Positions 34,433 through 47,064 of a stretch of 64,000 nt of DNA are shown here, in pieces. How positions within the stretch are numbered: the stretch's first letter is position 1; the number at the start of each line of letters is the position of its first letter. The position numbers and the translations under genes were made by a program. Source of the DNA: Pagrus major (Eukaryota; Chordata; Actinopteri; Spariformes; Sparidae); the NCBI RefSeq assembly GCF_040436345.1, contig NC_133238.1, positions 2,641,267 through 2,705,266 of the forward strand, read 5' to 3'. The notes under the pieces are model-generated. The model had not been told where the DNA came from, did not search any database, and was given only the letters and a program-made list of their open reading frames with translations.

Positions 34433-37400
34433 GTAGAGTGTTCACCTCCTCATTCAGTCTGCAGAGAGAAAAGAATGAGAGTTTATACACTAGTACTGTG
34501 GTTAATAAAGTAAGGTTGGGCAAACCTTCAGGGGTCTTTGAGGCGTTTTACAGAACGAAATAGGGATATACATTTTTATATAATTTGGAGAGTAAAAACA
34601 CTGAAATCAGAATGTTTTAGAGTCACAATTGTAGTCATATTTTCCACTGTTACCATTATTATCTCCTCTTCTGCAGTGCTGACACTTTTTTGTGAGTGTG
34701 GAATTAAAGATTTTGCGAGGCTGAAGTGCCATTCTCAGATATTCAGCATGAAAGATTTGACATCCCAGCTGGAGGACTGACTATCCTCTTACTGTAAGAT
34801 TTAACACCCACTAGCAAAAAGAAGTATAAAGCAAGATCATAATATTTGGAGAATACACGGATAACTTCGATCGAAGTTGAATTTAAATAGAGATAGAGAA
34901 TAGAAGATGATTCTCAGTCATCTAGGTCATGATTTGTCCATCCAGCTGATACTAGAACATTTTAATTAATGTCGCTCCAGGACCGTCAACTGACCAATCA
35001 CGCTTTTGTAATGTCATAGCTCAACGACTGGGGGGACAAAGACTTGAAAAATAGGCACATGGGAGAAGTTATTCTTTCAAAGGGTCTATTTTAACCCAAA
35101 CCATGTTTTTCTAACCCTAACCAAGTATTTCTGTTGCCTAAACTCCACCCAACTGTGACAGAAAACTTAAAAGAAACTGAAAATAATTGGTGTATAAATA
35201 ATGAGTGAATAGTGTAACAAATAATAATGTTCTAAACAGGATACTAACTCCTGAGTGAGCATCATATATTTAACCCATTCAAATGCAGTGGCCTGCTGTT
35301 AACCAGTCGGTCCTGTGTACATCCATCACTGTTTTGATCGGGCACCAAACAGGACAGAAACAGACTACAACAATGCCAAGAATAAATGATGGTAATGTAT
35401 GTTTCTAAAAACCACAGATATGTTGAGCTTTATATGTTTTATGTTGCAACTTTACATTTCTTTAGGTTCAATTTTCAATGTTATGTTGTGACAACAATGT
35501 GTTTATAGACTGGTTAGGTTTAGGCACAGAAACCACTTAGTTTGAGTTAGGAAAGGATCGTGTTTTGGCTGAAATTGGCTTGGAATTGTCCCGACTTCTG
35601 GTCAAAAAAGATTTTTTGTTTCCACAAACAAGGCTTGACAATGCCCAAAGTCTCGTTAAAAATATCCAGTGGTATCGCACTCACAAAATGTAATGCCATC
35701 TCGAACTGTGGTCTTTGGCTCGACAGCTGACTTCCAAAACAACCACACAGAATAACCCACAGGCCGTCACTCGGATGAACAGTTAGATCAGTCATATAAC
35801 AACAACCTTTCATCTTTGTTCTTTTTTTTTGTTTCTTTTGTTTTCTTTTGTATAAAGTCTATAAGTAACAATACATATTATTATGCTATTATTAATACTT
35901 ATGTAGTCTTATTAACATAATTTTAATAAGCATCTTATAAGGACTTATATTTATTCAGCTATCTCTTTACCTACTGGTATGTGCTACACATAATAGTGTT
36001 TATTTTGACCTATCTTTGTTCAGCTTTGTTGTCCTTGATTCTCTCAAACGCTGAAACTGATTTCTATTGTGACCACACTACCAGTCATCCAAAAAACTGA
36101 AACTGTGTGATATGAGCATGTGGGTGTAACTGAATGAGGTTTGATGTCATCACAGTGTTTTTTTCCTTCTCTTGCAGCACTGTAAAGAGTTCACCTACAG
36201 GTTTGCAAACGATGTGAGACGACAGAGGTTTGGAGCCGTCACACCTGGATACAACTTCATGCTCACACTACGGTAATTACTGAGCACATATCACTGAAAC
36301 ACTGATGTCGGTCTGAGCAGTCGTGTATAATGTACCACAACTGTAGACAAATATAAGATTTGTATAAGGGGTGTCAAAAATCACGGCACAAGATTGTGTG
36401 ATGCAAAACCTTGCAACTACTCACAAATGAATTGCAATATGAACCAAATATCAGTTGGTGAGCAGTGTATGGTGAGGACAGTGTGGGACAGTGGGAGCTT
36501 CTTCTCTACACGTCAGAGCATCAGAGTCCTCTTTCATTCCAAGATGATAAGCAGGTTGCATTTAGTTACACAGTGAAGTACAGTGGGGGCTCAGGGGAGG
36601 ATGTCAGTCTGTCCTACTTTTAATCCAAACTGAAATTTCTCAACAATCACTGGATGCATTGCCATCAACTTAAGTACAGACGTCCATGTTGCCCTCAAGA
36701 TGAATTGCAATAACTTTGGTGGTCCTCTGACATTTCATCAGCTCAGAATTCTTTGGTTTATGAACAAATACCTGCCTAACTAAACTAGACTAAAGTTATT
36801 CAGCCACAGCTGCTTTTTGTTTGCAATCTCGAAAATTTCTGGAAGCAGTAATTGCAGGTGTATTATTGGACCTTACTGCTTCCCAGAGATCCAGTATCGG
36901 CTGTGTGAAGTCAGTCAGTTGTCAGTTGCCAGCTTTGCCATGCTTCCATAACAACACCACATGAAAGCGACTTGCACTTGTTTTTAAAGTTTCATCATCC
37001 GCTGTTAAAGGTATTTTATTTTTATTTGTTTGGCCATGAGCATTAACAGTAACGTTAGCAGAGACCAGGACAAACAAAACTGTTATGGCGAACCACCTAC
37101 TCTCTTTGGCTGACCAACCACTGCTGGGTGAACGTGTCACTAACTGTGCGCCGCTTGTGATATTTTCTGGGAAAGTCCCCACCAACACCCATTTATATTT
37201 TGAAACAATATATTAGCAAAAAAACAGGAAAACAAGTTAATATTTGCAATCATTTAAGTACCTGTGCAAATAATAGTTTTAATTTTGAGGCAGCTATTGT
37301 GGTAATTTGGGGTCATTTCAAGGAATTTTCTTGTATGTTACCTGGTAATTACCACCTTTTTACCAAGTGTAACTGAAACACCTATAATAACAAAAACATA

Positions 37401-40400
37401 AAATAAAACACTAAACCTTAAACCCTCATTAGTATTTTGGTGGTCTGGTCTATGTTCAACAGATTGAGTAATATAATAATTACATGTTGCTGTACAAAGA
37501 CCTGTTTACAATGCCTTGTGGGGTTATTATTATTAAAATGAGCATCTGTGTGTGGATACTCTCCAGGGAGGGGATTGAAGAGATTCTACCCAGTGAGGCT
37601 CACAGTCTGGCTTCTGACCGCCTCTACGTCTCAATAACGCACTCTAAAAGTGGCAAGAACCACATTGTATCCAGGTTTACCTCCAGGGAGGAGCTCATAC
37701 AGGTACACACCCCCACTCTCTAAACAGCACTGTTCCCTGAATGTTTAGGATTATTTTACATCCTTGTTTTCCATCATTCTACAAATGCAGATTTTGTTTT
37801 TTATTGCTTCGACCAGAAAATGAGTATGACAAAGTCAACACTTGTGTAATGATTGTCAGCATACTGTATATCAGCAGTGGGTTTGACGGCCTAAATATAG
37901 CCATCGTCTCCCCATTATGTGACATTTACAGAAAGAATTTCTCATGTTAGTTGTGGACAAGATTAAAAATGTTCAGTGTCCAGCTACCTCCTGCTGAAGG
38001 GTTCAGTGTTAACTCATTGACTGTCCCCACTCTCCAGGCTCTACTGGCCAGCAGCTATGTGCCTGTCTATGCTGGACTGAAATCAGTAGAATTCAAAGGA
38101 CAGGTAATGGGCTCATTCACGGTGTTGGGGATATTTACTGTCTCATCATTTGTGTGTCCAAAGTATTAAATCAAGTATTTTGACTGTATGAAATACGTTA
38201 AGGCACTGTGTTTGTAACCTGCAAAGTCAGATAACACATATGATACAATCTGATATGATACAATAAAACTTTATTGTAAGTTCCACTGGAATTCATTAAT
38301 TACACACATGACCATGAAGAGATACTGTTAGCAAGTCTAGTATCTTTATAATATATCTTTATCCAAACATGTTTTCTTTAAAGATTTAGGGGGATTTAGT
38401 GGCAGAAAGTAAATATGATATTAGCCACATTTATGTGTACACTCACAGTCATACATGGTTCTACAGTAGCCCAGGAAGGAACCAAACACTGGCTCTAGAG
38501 AGGGCCTTTAACTTTGTGTGTGTGTTTTTAGTGGCAATCGTAGGGAAGGCTGAGACGAGGGGTGTTTGGTTGGTTGCAATCTGTAGGATTTAGGATCTGC
38601 GACTGAATCCTACACACTGAACCTTTAAATGTCAGGAGCCAGTGGTAATGTTAGTCTGTCTGTGGTGAAAAATATCCATTTGGAATCACTCTGTGAAAGG
38701 AAATGAAATAAGCTTATTTCACTTCCTCACCGTTGAACATGTTAATAATAAGAACACACTGCTCTGCTTTTCTTCCGAGTTTCCCCAAATGCAAACAGCA
38801 GAACTTCTGTGGAAGTCTAAAACATCATTTTGCCTTAGTCTTAACTTTACTTCTAGACATTGTATGACCTGGGAGTCTGGTAGTATCATAGCTTGATTTT
38901 GTTTTATTAGAAGTGGATTGATGGAGGGTTCACCGACAGCCTGCCAATACTGCCCGTGGGACGAACCATCACTGTGTCTCCCTTTGCTGGAATGCAGGAT
39001 GTATGTCCTGTCCACAGAGGGTCCTTCAACACTCAACTCCGACTGGCCAACATGAAAGTAATGGTGGGTACTGTATTATTTTTATCAAATTGGTCTGAAA
39101 AGGGGAATCTGACATACGTAAGGATTCAAAGATCTCTATTGTTTTCATCCAGATAACTGGTAATGTTGATGTAAAGAAGTAGCACCATTCTGACAAGCCA
39201 TGCCATGAAATATGCCAGTGTGAATTTACAAATGGAAAATAAATATGATACTTTGCACTCAATTTTTAAGGTTTGGGCCAGAGAGAGATCCCTGCATTGA
39301 TGGTATTTGTCAGGGGGGTGTTATGGCTGAAATACAGCTAGCTGAAGAAGTGGTACATGATGAATTCTTCCTTCTTTTAAAGGTGCACTATGACATAGTA
39401 AAAACCAAATTAATAATAAATTAATAAAACCAAATTAATGCAGAAATCACGTAATGGAAATGCTACTGCCAGCGATTCTAATGCAACACTGACGACTGTT
39501 TTATAAAATTAAAATAAAAACAAATGCCCATAACAGCAGCAGTAACAGCAGCAGTTGCCATGGCAGGACAGTGACTGCCTCAGACACCGGCAACTGGAGT
39601 GAAAGGCAGGAAGTGCCACTACTAGCTGCCGCTGCCACGAATTGAGCCAGCCCTTGCTGTCAAATGGTGAATAATCTACTCTGTGGGGTTCATATATTTG
39701 TAAATCTGATTCTGATGGAGTCAGTGCCTCACCAGCCATGAACCTCACCGCACGTCACTGGTTGACACATACTGGGCAGCAGGTATGCCCTGTCTCCCTC
39801 TCCCAGGAGTATTTTTAATTTTGATATGAAGTCTGAGATTACCTTATAACTTGTTAAAATAAATGTTCCTGGTTTCGTTGAATGCTGTACATTGTAGGAG
39901 AAAGTGCATCTCTGTCTCAGCCTCACCTGTCAAGCAGTGACCACATGTTCTGTTTTCTTTTGGTTGCCATGATTGTTTGTGTCTTCCTGTTTGGATGGTC
40001 AGTTTGTGGTCACTGAGCCTGTACTTGGTGAGGATCTGTCTCTGCTTTCTATCTCTGACAGTAGAGAGATATTCTGCTCATTCATCATCTCTTTTTAGGG
40101 CTAGATAACGTTCTAATCTACTTTGGCTTTTAGTTTCTTCTTTCCAATGTTCCAGATAGGTTTCTTTACATTGTGTTATAATTTGCTTTACTCTGATTGG
40201 TGTTTGGAAAGCAGTGTTGTTGTGAGGCTGGTCAGACTGTGTCTGAGAGGGGGCAGTTAGCCTCAGTACCAGCTGACATAGGGGACTCTTCTGGGCTCAG
40301 CTCAGAGTTTGGAGGGCTTTGGAGTGGAGGGTGTCTCTGGCTGGATTTCAGGTGGTTAAAGAAGTTGAGCGTTCTCTGTTGAATGTTAATTATCAGTGGG

Positions 40401-40499
40401 TATCTGCCTAATTCTGCTCTACATGCATTTGTTGGTGTGTTTCTGTGTACGTGTAAAATGTATCTGCAGAATTCTGCATGTAAAGATTCTGTTGGATGT

Positions 40500-40531
<32 letters not shown>

Positions 40532-41950
40532 ATTTTGTCTTCATTGAGATAGAATGATAGTGAAAGAAAGAGTGTAGCGCTGGAGAAGTGGTGTGTGCTC
40601 TTCCTACACATAACAATGAAATAATTTTTTGTCTTGGGTTAGGATTAAATAACAAATAATTGTGTATAGGTCAGTGTTTTTATTGAGGCAAAAAAGTAAC
40701 AAAGTATCCAGTAATAATAGGTACTTGATTTGAATTGTAAGCATCACAACACTTATTCAATGACAGTAATCCGTTACTTTATAATTAGTTACCCCCAACA
40801 CTGAAGTTCGAAAGGTTGCCACTACAGTTGCAGCTCGAAGTCATGTTGGTATTAAAAAAAATTGTGAAGGTATTAAAAAAGGTATTAAAAGGTATTAAAT
40901 TTAACTTAAGAATTTCTGTATATACCCTGTATGTAGTTTTTGGGAGGAAAGATCAGAAGAGAAAGATCTTCATTGGCTGTTTTTGTTTCTACCTATACAA
41001 ACTAAATAAACAAAATCTTTTCTACTCTTCTCTTCTTTCTACAAACAGTGTTCTGGACCTTATTTTCCTCAGAGAACAGCTTGTTTATTCAATTATGGAA
41101 AAAATACATATTTCTGAGTTTTGAATTTCTTCTACAAAACCACATAGTGCCCCTTTAATGAGCACCATACAGCCTGGGGGGCATTCTTTGAAATCATTTT
41201 ATGTTGTTTGGTTGGTGAGTTATTTATCCTGCCATCAACAAATCTGGTGAAAAAACAGACTGTCTCTCTCTCAATACTCTCTGACTTTGCTACCATGTCT
41301 GCGACTCTCAGCCCTGAGGTTATTAGTTCCTACTGAAGACATAAATCGACACAAAAATATAGTTTCTTTTTTTAACTTTCTAATTTTTTAAAACATCTGG
41401 TCACTGTATTTTTGTTTTTCAAACCGTACTCAAACAGAAGGAAGTAGTGCGTTCGTTGGGGACTATTGGTCAAATTGGCAAATTAATCCACATTTGGTGT
41501 TCTAGGGCATTTTTCCAGCAGCAGGATTGTGTGATGTTGTAAATGGTTAACTGGCGAATCTTTATTTTTCTTCAACAAATCCCATGTGTAGACCCAAACC
41601 AACAATGAAGGCATCCCACTAACAAGTATTGTGTGTATCAAAGCCTGATAAAGCCTCAATCCTCTGTGCCACAGAGCTCCATTGTTGTCCAACTATTCAG
41701 AACACATCAGTGAGTCACACTGTTTATTGCCGTGAATACACACTGTAGTTTATTTGACACATTCACTGTCCTGCTGCTGCAAATACTGTCAATCCACAAT
41801 ACACTTGTAATAATTAGTTCCAAGAACAACTGTTGTCAGTGTGCTCTGTGGATTACCAAGAGGATCATGGGAAACTATTTCTTGAAAAACAAGTTGCTGT
41901 TGAAAAGAGTTATTACCAGCCCTGACAGTGTGGCTGGTATTGATTTCACC

Positions 41951-42021
<71 letters not shown>

Positions 42022-43151
42022 ATCATGGTAGAATGAATAGAACACCTATTGGGGTTTTCCACTTGCATGTTAGGACGGGTTGAGTCAAACCATGCCGCAG
42101 CGATTTGCATTTCTATTACCAGTTTGACCGCGCCGAGTTGAGCCAAGCCGTGCCCGGGATGGACCTTCTCCAGAGAAGGTCCAAAGTGCACCCGCCCAGC
42201 ATCCAAGTGGGCCACGGCGACATCACACGAACACAGGCGACGCGTGACGACCACCTTCTCTCCCTCAAATGAGCCTGTGTTGCTAGTACTTTCTACTGTA
42301 TTTTACTGTTTGATCATGTTTGCTTTCAGATGTTTCAGGAGTCATGTCAAGTTACTGCTGGTGAAAACCCAGCGTTTCCTGATTGTGCTGCTTCATAATT
42401 AAGCTTTTAAATGACTAAATAACTCCCTGCTGCAGGGAGGAAGACTATTTACAGCCGCTACCACTACACCACTACACAAGCCAAGCACGTCATCAGTCAA
42501 AGACACTTCAAGCAGGCAGCCCTGTTGTAATGGAAACGCAAATCCCCGGGCTGATGTGCCAAGTCAAACCAAATAGAGCCAGGCCGGCAGATGAAATCGA
42601 CCACAGAAGCGGTCTTGAGCACTTTGCCAGGTGTTTAATGTCTGTATGTCTGTCTGATTTTTGTCAGGTGTGTAGTCAGATCAAAATGGAGTCTGAGTTT
42701 AAAGATGGGTGTGACCCACAAGTATTGAGTATTCATTTACTAATGTAGTAATGACTTCTGAGAACTCATGGGTTGTAACATCAACATGTTGACAGCTGTT
42801 GCAGGAGGCCTCCCTTCAAACACCCCATTTTAGAACATGCGCTGGCAAAAATCTGTCCACATACAGACTGTTGAGCCAACTTCATGAGATGCTTTTTTTT
42901 TGTTTTCCATGTCTGCTATTAACTTCTTTAAGAGTAAATACTGCATGTTACTTTCTGTCGTTGTCACAGATTTTCATGAAGACTTGACCTAAATGTAGTA
43001 TTTTCTTGTGTTTCCTCAGTTCTCCTTGGAGAACATCAAACGTCTGAACCAGGCTCTGTTCCCTCCATCCACCAGAAGCATGCAGTCTTTATGTGATGAA
43101 GGTTTCAATGACGCTGTGAGGTTCCTGAAGAGAGAGGCCTGGATGAGCTGA
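34253..43151 (+). CDS. pnpla4: pnpla4, patatin-like phospholipase domain protein 4 (complete, six coding exons)
   Basis: Joining 34253-34432, 36178-36272, 37567-37702, 38038-38103, 38911-39063 and 43020-43151 gives an open frame of 253 codons plus stop, the same length as human PNPLA4 (GS2). All introns are GT-AG and phases match. PNPLA4 is a patatin-family serine lipase acting on retinyl esters and triglycerides, with transacylase activity. Residues 5-20 form the NLSFAACGFLGIYHLG oxyanion-loop region. The nucleophile elbow GASAG is at 41-45 (Ser43), and the dyad Asp163 is in WIDGG. Ser43/Asp163 are therefore both intact. The start ATG at 34253 gives an N-terminus aligning with the human protein; exon sequence upstream of it is 5' UTR. 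No signal peptide is seen. The gene is tail-to-tail with sts. A polyadenylation signal AATAAA follows at 43265. Identification rests on recognised family sequence; orthology is very likely. Confidence 0.96.
34433..36177 (+). other. pnpla4 intron 1 (within coding region)
   Basis: An A+T-rich intron of about 1.7 kb. Nothing coding is seen. The segment near 34900-35170 contains AACCCTAACC-type wording common in teleost repeats, but no element boundary can be set. Confidence 0.7.
36178..36272 (+). CDS. pnpla4: pnpla4 exon (residues 61-92)
   Basis: Acceptor CTTGCAG before 36178, donor CG/GTAATT at 36273. It encodes the stretch around FGAVTPGYNF, which closely matches human FGAVTPGYDF. It ends two bases into an arginine codon completed by the next exon. 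Confidence 0.95.
36273..37566 (+). other. pnpla4 intron 2 with teleost repeat fragment
   Basis: Intron of 1.3 kb. Positions about 36600-36790 resemble an abundant fish interspersed repeat that typically runs through 'actttggtttatgaccaaatacctgc'-like wording. Orientation and class are uncertain. No other feature is seen. Confidence 0.5.
37567..37702 (+). CDS. pnpla4: pnpla4 exon (residues 92-137)
   Basis: Acceptor CTCCAG at 37561-37566, donor CAG/GTACAC at 37703. It encodes the segment from the split Arg through REELIQ, matching the human EDLIK region. It ends in phase 0. Confidence 0.94.
38038..38103 (+). CDS. pnpla4: pnpla4 exon (residues 138-159)
   Basis: A 66-base exon flanked by CTCCAG and CAG/GTAATG. 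It encodes ALLASSYVPVYAGLK and following residues, almost identical to the human segment. It is phase 0 at both ends, so skipping it would keep the frame. Confidence 0.94.
38378..38628. repeat. Short inverted-repeat element (MITE-like) in pnpla4 intron 4
   Basis: The segment opens with TTTAAAGATTTAGGGGG and closes with CCTACACACTGAACCTTTAAA. This is the wording of a common teleost non-autonomous DNA element whose ends read TTAAAGGTTCAGTGTGTAGG. The left end has diverged. The family assignment is from memory of fish repeats. Confidence 0.55.
38911..39063 (+). CDS. pnpla4: pnpla4 exon with catalytic Asp (residues 160-210)
   Basis: Acceptor TTATTAG before 38911, donor ATG/GTGGGT at 39064. It begins KWIDGG, carrying the catalytic Asp163, followed by LPILPVGRTITVSPF, which matches human PNPLA4 closely. 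The following 25 residues are less conserved. Confidence 0.95.
39770..40370 (-). mobile_element. LINE fragment, C-terminal end of reverse-transcriptase ORF, in pnpla4 intron 5
   Basis: Read on the minus strand, the segment gives an almost continuous frame with TKYRLSDHKL, ETGRHKQ-like wording, CGHCL and TEMHFLLQC. This Cys/His-containing tail is found after the reverse-transcriptase domain of several fish LINE families. At least two stop codons interrupt it. It lies antisense to pnpla4. The LINE clade is not resolved. Confidence 0.65.
40504..40531. repeat. (CT)n microsatellite
   Basis: A run of about fourteen CT dinucleotides inside pnpla4 intron 5. Confidence 0.9.
40640..40910. repeat. Teleost interspersed repeat fragments (low-complexity, TAATCCGTTACTTT type)
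   Basis: Contains the 'taatccgttacttta...agttacccccaacactg' wording and a run of GGTATTAAA units, both frequent in fish genomes. No coding content or clear ends are seen. Confidence 0.45.
40935..41158 (-). repeat. TTAAAGGGGCACTATGT inverted-repeat family, copy 1 (pnpla4 intron 5)
   Basis: Reverse-complemented, the segment begins TTAAAGGGGCACTATGTGG and shares internal wording (clustered AGAAATAT...TTTTTCCATAA, AATAAACAAGCTGTT) with the copy at 50860-51152. The far end is diverged, so the inner boundary is approximate. It is a non-autonomous DNA-transposon-like family. Confidence 0.65.
41953..42020. repeat. (GT)n microsatellite
   Basis: About 34 uninterrupted GT dinucleotides in pnpla4 intron 5. 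Confidence 0.95.
42048..42620. repeat. MITE-like element with 'GGTTTTCCACT' and 'TGGAAACGCAAA' ends
   Basis: The left end reads GGGGTTTTCCACTTGCATG; about 490 bases on, TAATGGAAACGCAAATCCCC is followed by GCCAAGTCAAACCAA-like wording that mirrors the left GGTTGAGTCAAACC region. This matches a common teleost non-autonomous element. It is moderately CG-rich, unlike the surrounding intron. Confidence 0.5.
43020..43151 (+). CDS. pnpla4: pnpla4 terminal coding exon (residues 211-253)
   Basis: Acceptor TTTCCTCAG before 43020, stop TGA at 43149-43151. It encodes RLNQALFPPS and ends WMS, paralleling human RLNQALFPPS...WFE. The preceding intron is the longest in the gene (about 4 kb) and is full of repeats. 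Confidence 0.95.
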   Translation, partial: FSLENIKRLNQALFPPSTRSMQSLCDEGFNDAVRFLKREAWMS

Positions 43152-43264
43152 CAGTCAGATTCCCTCATGGAAAGAACTCTAAGAACAAGCATGAAGTACC
43201 GTTTACAGAATGCATTTTATGAATTTTAATGTATTTATTTCTGGTGTGATTTTAGTTTTTCTTC

Positions 43265-43270
43265 AATAAA
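43265..43270 (+). terminator. pnpla4: pnpla4 polyadenylation signal
   Basis: AATAAA 114 bases after the stop codon, followed by an A-rich stretch. This would give a short 3' UTR. Confidence 0.75.
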
Positions 43271-43279
43271 TACAAAAAA

Positions 43280-46040
43280 AATATCAAGACCAAGTGTTTC
43301 AAGAGTGATGTTATGGAGAAACAGCTCTGTGTGCACTGACCGGTCTGTGAACATCACCTGTGTTGGTTTGTGAAGCAAAAAGATGCTTTTTTCCAGGATC
43401 AAGGCCTCAGTGTATATTTATACAGCAGAGCATGGAAGAGTGTGTGTATCATTGTGAGCCTCCATCAGATAAGTGTTATCACACACATTCTGGACCTTTT
43501 CCTGTGCTCTATGTGACAGCAGCTGGACATGATGAAAAGCCCTCATGTGAACATGGACTCTTCATCAATTTTCCAAGGAGGCATTTAATTTCCCCCCACT
43601 TGAAGCAGTGGGAAAAAAATATTGGATATCGCAGCACTTCACAGGAAGTCCATGCTGCTGTCACGGATGTTGGAAGCTCCCTCAGGACATGAGGAGAGAG
43701 AATCGTCTTTGAAGTGCTGGACGGGTTTCTCTGCTGCTGGGTTACTGTTTGATTTCCTCCAGCGTCAGGAGATGTGAGCAGGTTTTCCATCAGTTTTCAG
43801 CCAGTTGAACTGGTATGTGAGAGCTGCTCCTCCCTCAGGACAGACTCATATGTTCCAGGGAAACATACAGCCTGCTGCCTCACTGAGAAGAGGCAAATTG
43901 ATTAAGTAGTACTATCTACACACAGCCAGGCTGTTAATACTTAAAAGGCACCAACTGGAACATTAAATAAGACCTTTGTTTAATAGACAGATGCCGGTGT
44001 TTGGGATTAATGACAGACCCTATGAGCATTAACTGGCAGACAGCTGCTGAAGCTGGCGAGCTCTGGTGGAGACAGCAGTGGGCAGATCCGGGACTTCTTG
44101 AGGAATAAACACCTGGAGTCGAGGGGAGCACAGAGTTTGTTTGCTAAGCTTTTGGGATGTGATCAAACTCACACAAGTAAAAACTCAAATGATCACGCGA
44201 TCAAACTCATGCCAATAATGAGAGGTGAAATTAGCTTCTCTTAATTCACTAGCTTGGTAGCTTCCAGCTGAGTGGGTGTGTTTCAATAACCAGGGTTCAT
44301 TTGGCTCACTTCAGCTCCATCCATACTCCACCTCTTTGCCCATTTAAGTGTTAAAAAAGACTACGCCATGTGATATTGGGTGCATAGTATTTTTAATTAT
44401 GCCTTTTCTCAGTCTTAACAGTTTTATGTCAAGCTTTGAGTTGCAAAATCATCTTTTTGATTGACAAACACTGGGAAATGGTGCCTAGGCCTACATCATG
44501 ATCAGCCTATTGATCTAAATATTTATACAACACCACACTGTTAAAAACCACGTATACCAGGGAAAAAAAAATGTGAATTCTGAAATGAACTGAAAACATA
44601 ATGTGACTGTAGTCCAAGTAAGTGCAAGCATTAATATTTTATATATGTGTTTATTGGAAATCAATTAAGGTTAATGAGGGATAGTGGATGGATTAAAAAA
44701 AGATTTTCATTGCATTATGACTTAACAGATGTATATTTGTCTGTTTTTTCTGTTGGTGCTTTGAAGCCAACACAAGATAGAGAAGTCTTAAAAATAAGAT
44801 GGAGCATGCATGGTACAATATTTATTCCCATAACAATTAAGCAGTCCAAGCTTAGTTCAAGTCCAAGTGCAACCACTGAGGTAGACCACAGGGTATGGTT
44901 GAAAAAGCAAGTAAAAGTAGTAGAAGTTTGGATCGTATATGTTTTAAGTTCTTGTACAGTTGCTTGTGTAGACATTTAACAGTTAGCAGCTTTGCTTCAG
45001 GTGTGTTATCAGCGCTAACATTGAAACATTCTTTAAATGATACCCAGCCCTGTTTGACTCGCAACAAATTGTGTTATAAAGCATTATAGGGTAAAAAGCA
45101 TTATCAACATTTTAACATCCAAAATAGTTCTTTGTATGTAAACCAAATAAACACAGACACACAAACAGATGTACAAAATAGTGATTCCCCTCTGGTATTA
45201 CATAATCCCACCTGCTGGTTCTGGTAATGAGGCTCAATTAAGGCACCCCTTAAATTACAGTTTCCACCCGGGGTGGAAGAATCTCCAGCTTGTGTTTTTT
45301 ACATGTTTTGTTTCGGCTCATCTAGTTGGAAAATTCGCCCTCAGTAATGAACCACTGGTCTGCTGTCTGGAATCAGGCCAGCTAAAAGAGCGCATTTATT
45401 AGTGTAATTATTTAGCTGCTGACTTCACTGTACAGTACTGCCAAACACCACGCACCTGCAATGTGTTACTACTGCGATAAGCATGTTGAAATCCACTGAA
45501 AAGCAGAGTGTCAGCTCGTTAAAGTGAATGTTTGAGCTGCACTGAGTCACTGCAGGAAGACAGTCCAAAGTGTCACCATGTAAAACACTGTATTCATGGG
45601 TTTGACACTCCTCTTGAATAAATGCAGTAAAAAGTGAGTCCATTGTGGTCCACTGAGGAAATAAATTCCCCTCAGGTCTGTTTTGTATAAGAGTCAAACG
45701 TGTATGAGTTGTGCTTCTGCCCATGTCTAACCTCATTTTGGGGAGGGTGATTATGGCGTGTAACAGACCTTCAGGGTTCAGCGAGAAAATTACATTTAAG
45801 CCAAAATCATAGCTATCAAAGACTTTTCCTGCTTACTTTATTTATTCAGGATTTTCCTTTCCTTTTCCCACTTCCAGCTGAGACAGCTGAGTAAGAAGGG
45901 AAACCCTTATTCACAAATCAGATTTTAGCACAGCCTCTGAGCCTGTTGTCATGTTGCTATTAAAACTTTATTCTACTGATGTGACTCCAACTCCATCTGC
46001 AGTTTTCCTAAGAACCAGCTGTCTAATGGGCTCATCAGGA
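43280..46040. other. Convergent intergenic region between pnpla4 and sts (left part)
   Basis: Non-coding. Short frames are present on both strands, but none has a recognisable domain, codon bias or splice context. No RNA gene was recognised. TTTATT at 45967-45972 is a possible minus-strand polyadenylation signal for a long sts 3' UTR, but this is weak. Confidence 0.5.
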
Positions 46041-46046
46041 ATCCTG

Positions 46047-46255
46047 GGGCCTCATTTATAAAACAGTGTGTCGGATCCACATTAAAAGCGAACGTGCACG
46101 CAAAAGCCAAAAATGACGTGCCACAAAAATGAATCGGATCTATAAAACCTCGCAAACGCACACCTGCAGGCAGTGTTCCCTTTATAAATCACAGTCCACG
46201 TGGAAATGTGTGCACATGGATTGAGTGTCATATCCCGTCCTGTCAACAACCACAT
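46047..46255. repeat. 'GGGGCCTCATTTATAAA' repeat fragment
   Basis: The opening wording and the CG-rich body with TGCACGCAAA-like words match a common fish non-autonomous DNA element. The far end is undefined. Confidence 0.5.
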
Positions 46256-46588
46256 TTTACATTATGACTTTTTTTAAATTTCAGCTTTCCCATTGAGATC
46301 AAAATCCTGGCCTCTCATGTAAGTAGCCATACAAAAAGACAACATATTAAAATGCAACATATAAAACATGATGTACAAACATCCCCAATAAAACAGATCA
46401 AGTTCTCAAACACAGTGGCCTCAACGAGCACATGCAGAGCACCTCAGGTATGTTACATGAGCCTGTGTCTTTCTGGTGAATTGTGCAACGACACATGGCG
46501 CCTTTGGGAGTGTCTAGTTTAGTGGCTGAATAAGAGGGACCAGATGTCCAGAGAAATACAAATGTACTAAGCATTGTAACGTCAAGCC

Positions 46589-46738
46589 TTAAAGGTGCAC
46601 TATGTAGTTTTGGGGAAGACATTTTCGAGGAACATCTTCATTGACTGATCTTTTTATGCCTTTACAAAACTTAATTAACAAACTCGTTGAGTATGTATGA
46701 ATGTAAGTTGGCCCGAGTCCTACACATTGCACCTTTAA
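46589..46738 (+). repeat. TTAAAGGTGCACTATGTAG inverted-repeat family, copy 2 (complete, short)
   Basis: Begins TTAAAGGTGCACTATGTAG and ends CTACACATTGCACCTTTAA. The two ends are inverted repeats of about 19 bases with few mismatches, enclosing about 110 bases. There is no coding capacity, so this is a MITE-type structure. Confidence 0.75.
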
Positions 46739-47064
46739 CACTGATCAATAACATAAGATCACAGGTGGCATGATTGTGAAATCCTGTGAATTGTTTCAAT
46801 CATCATTGTGACCCCTCAAATAACGCCAGCCCTTTTCTCTACTAAGGAATCATATATTTTGAAAAAAAAACACAACTTTGATTATGCTCTGTCACTGTGT
46901 TATACAGAATCTTCCACATCCGCGTCGCAAAGCAGCCTATAATCGAGAAATTTCCACACCCCAGGACCTAGGATCATCTTTAATTAATTTAAACATGTTT
47001 AAAGCAATAATTACTCAAAGTGCCGGTACAAATTACCTCGCAGGCAGGACCTGGCCCCAGGACA

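Noticed and set aside
41946..42254. Frames with poly(Cys-Val) or poly(Thr-His)
   Set aside because: They are translations of the (GT)n microsatellite.
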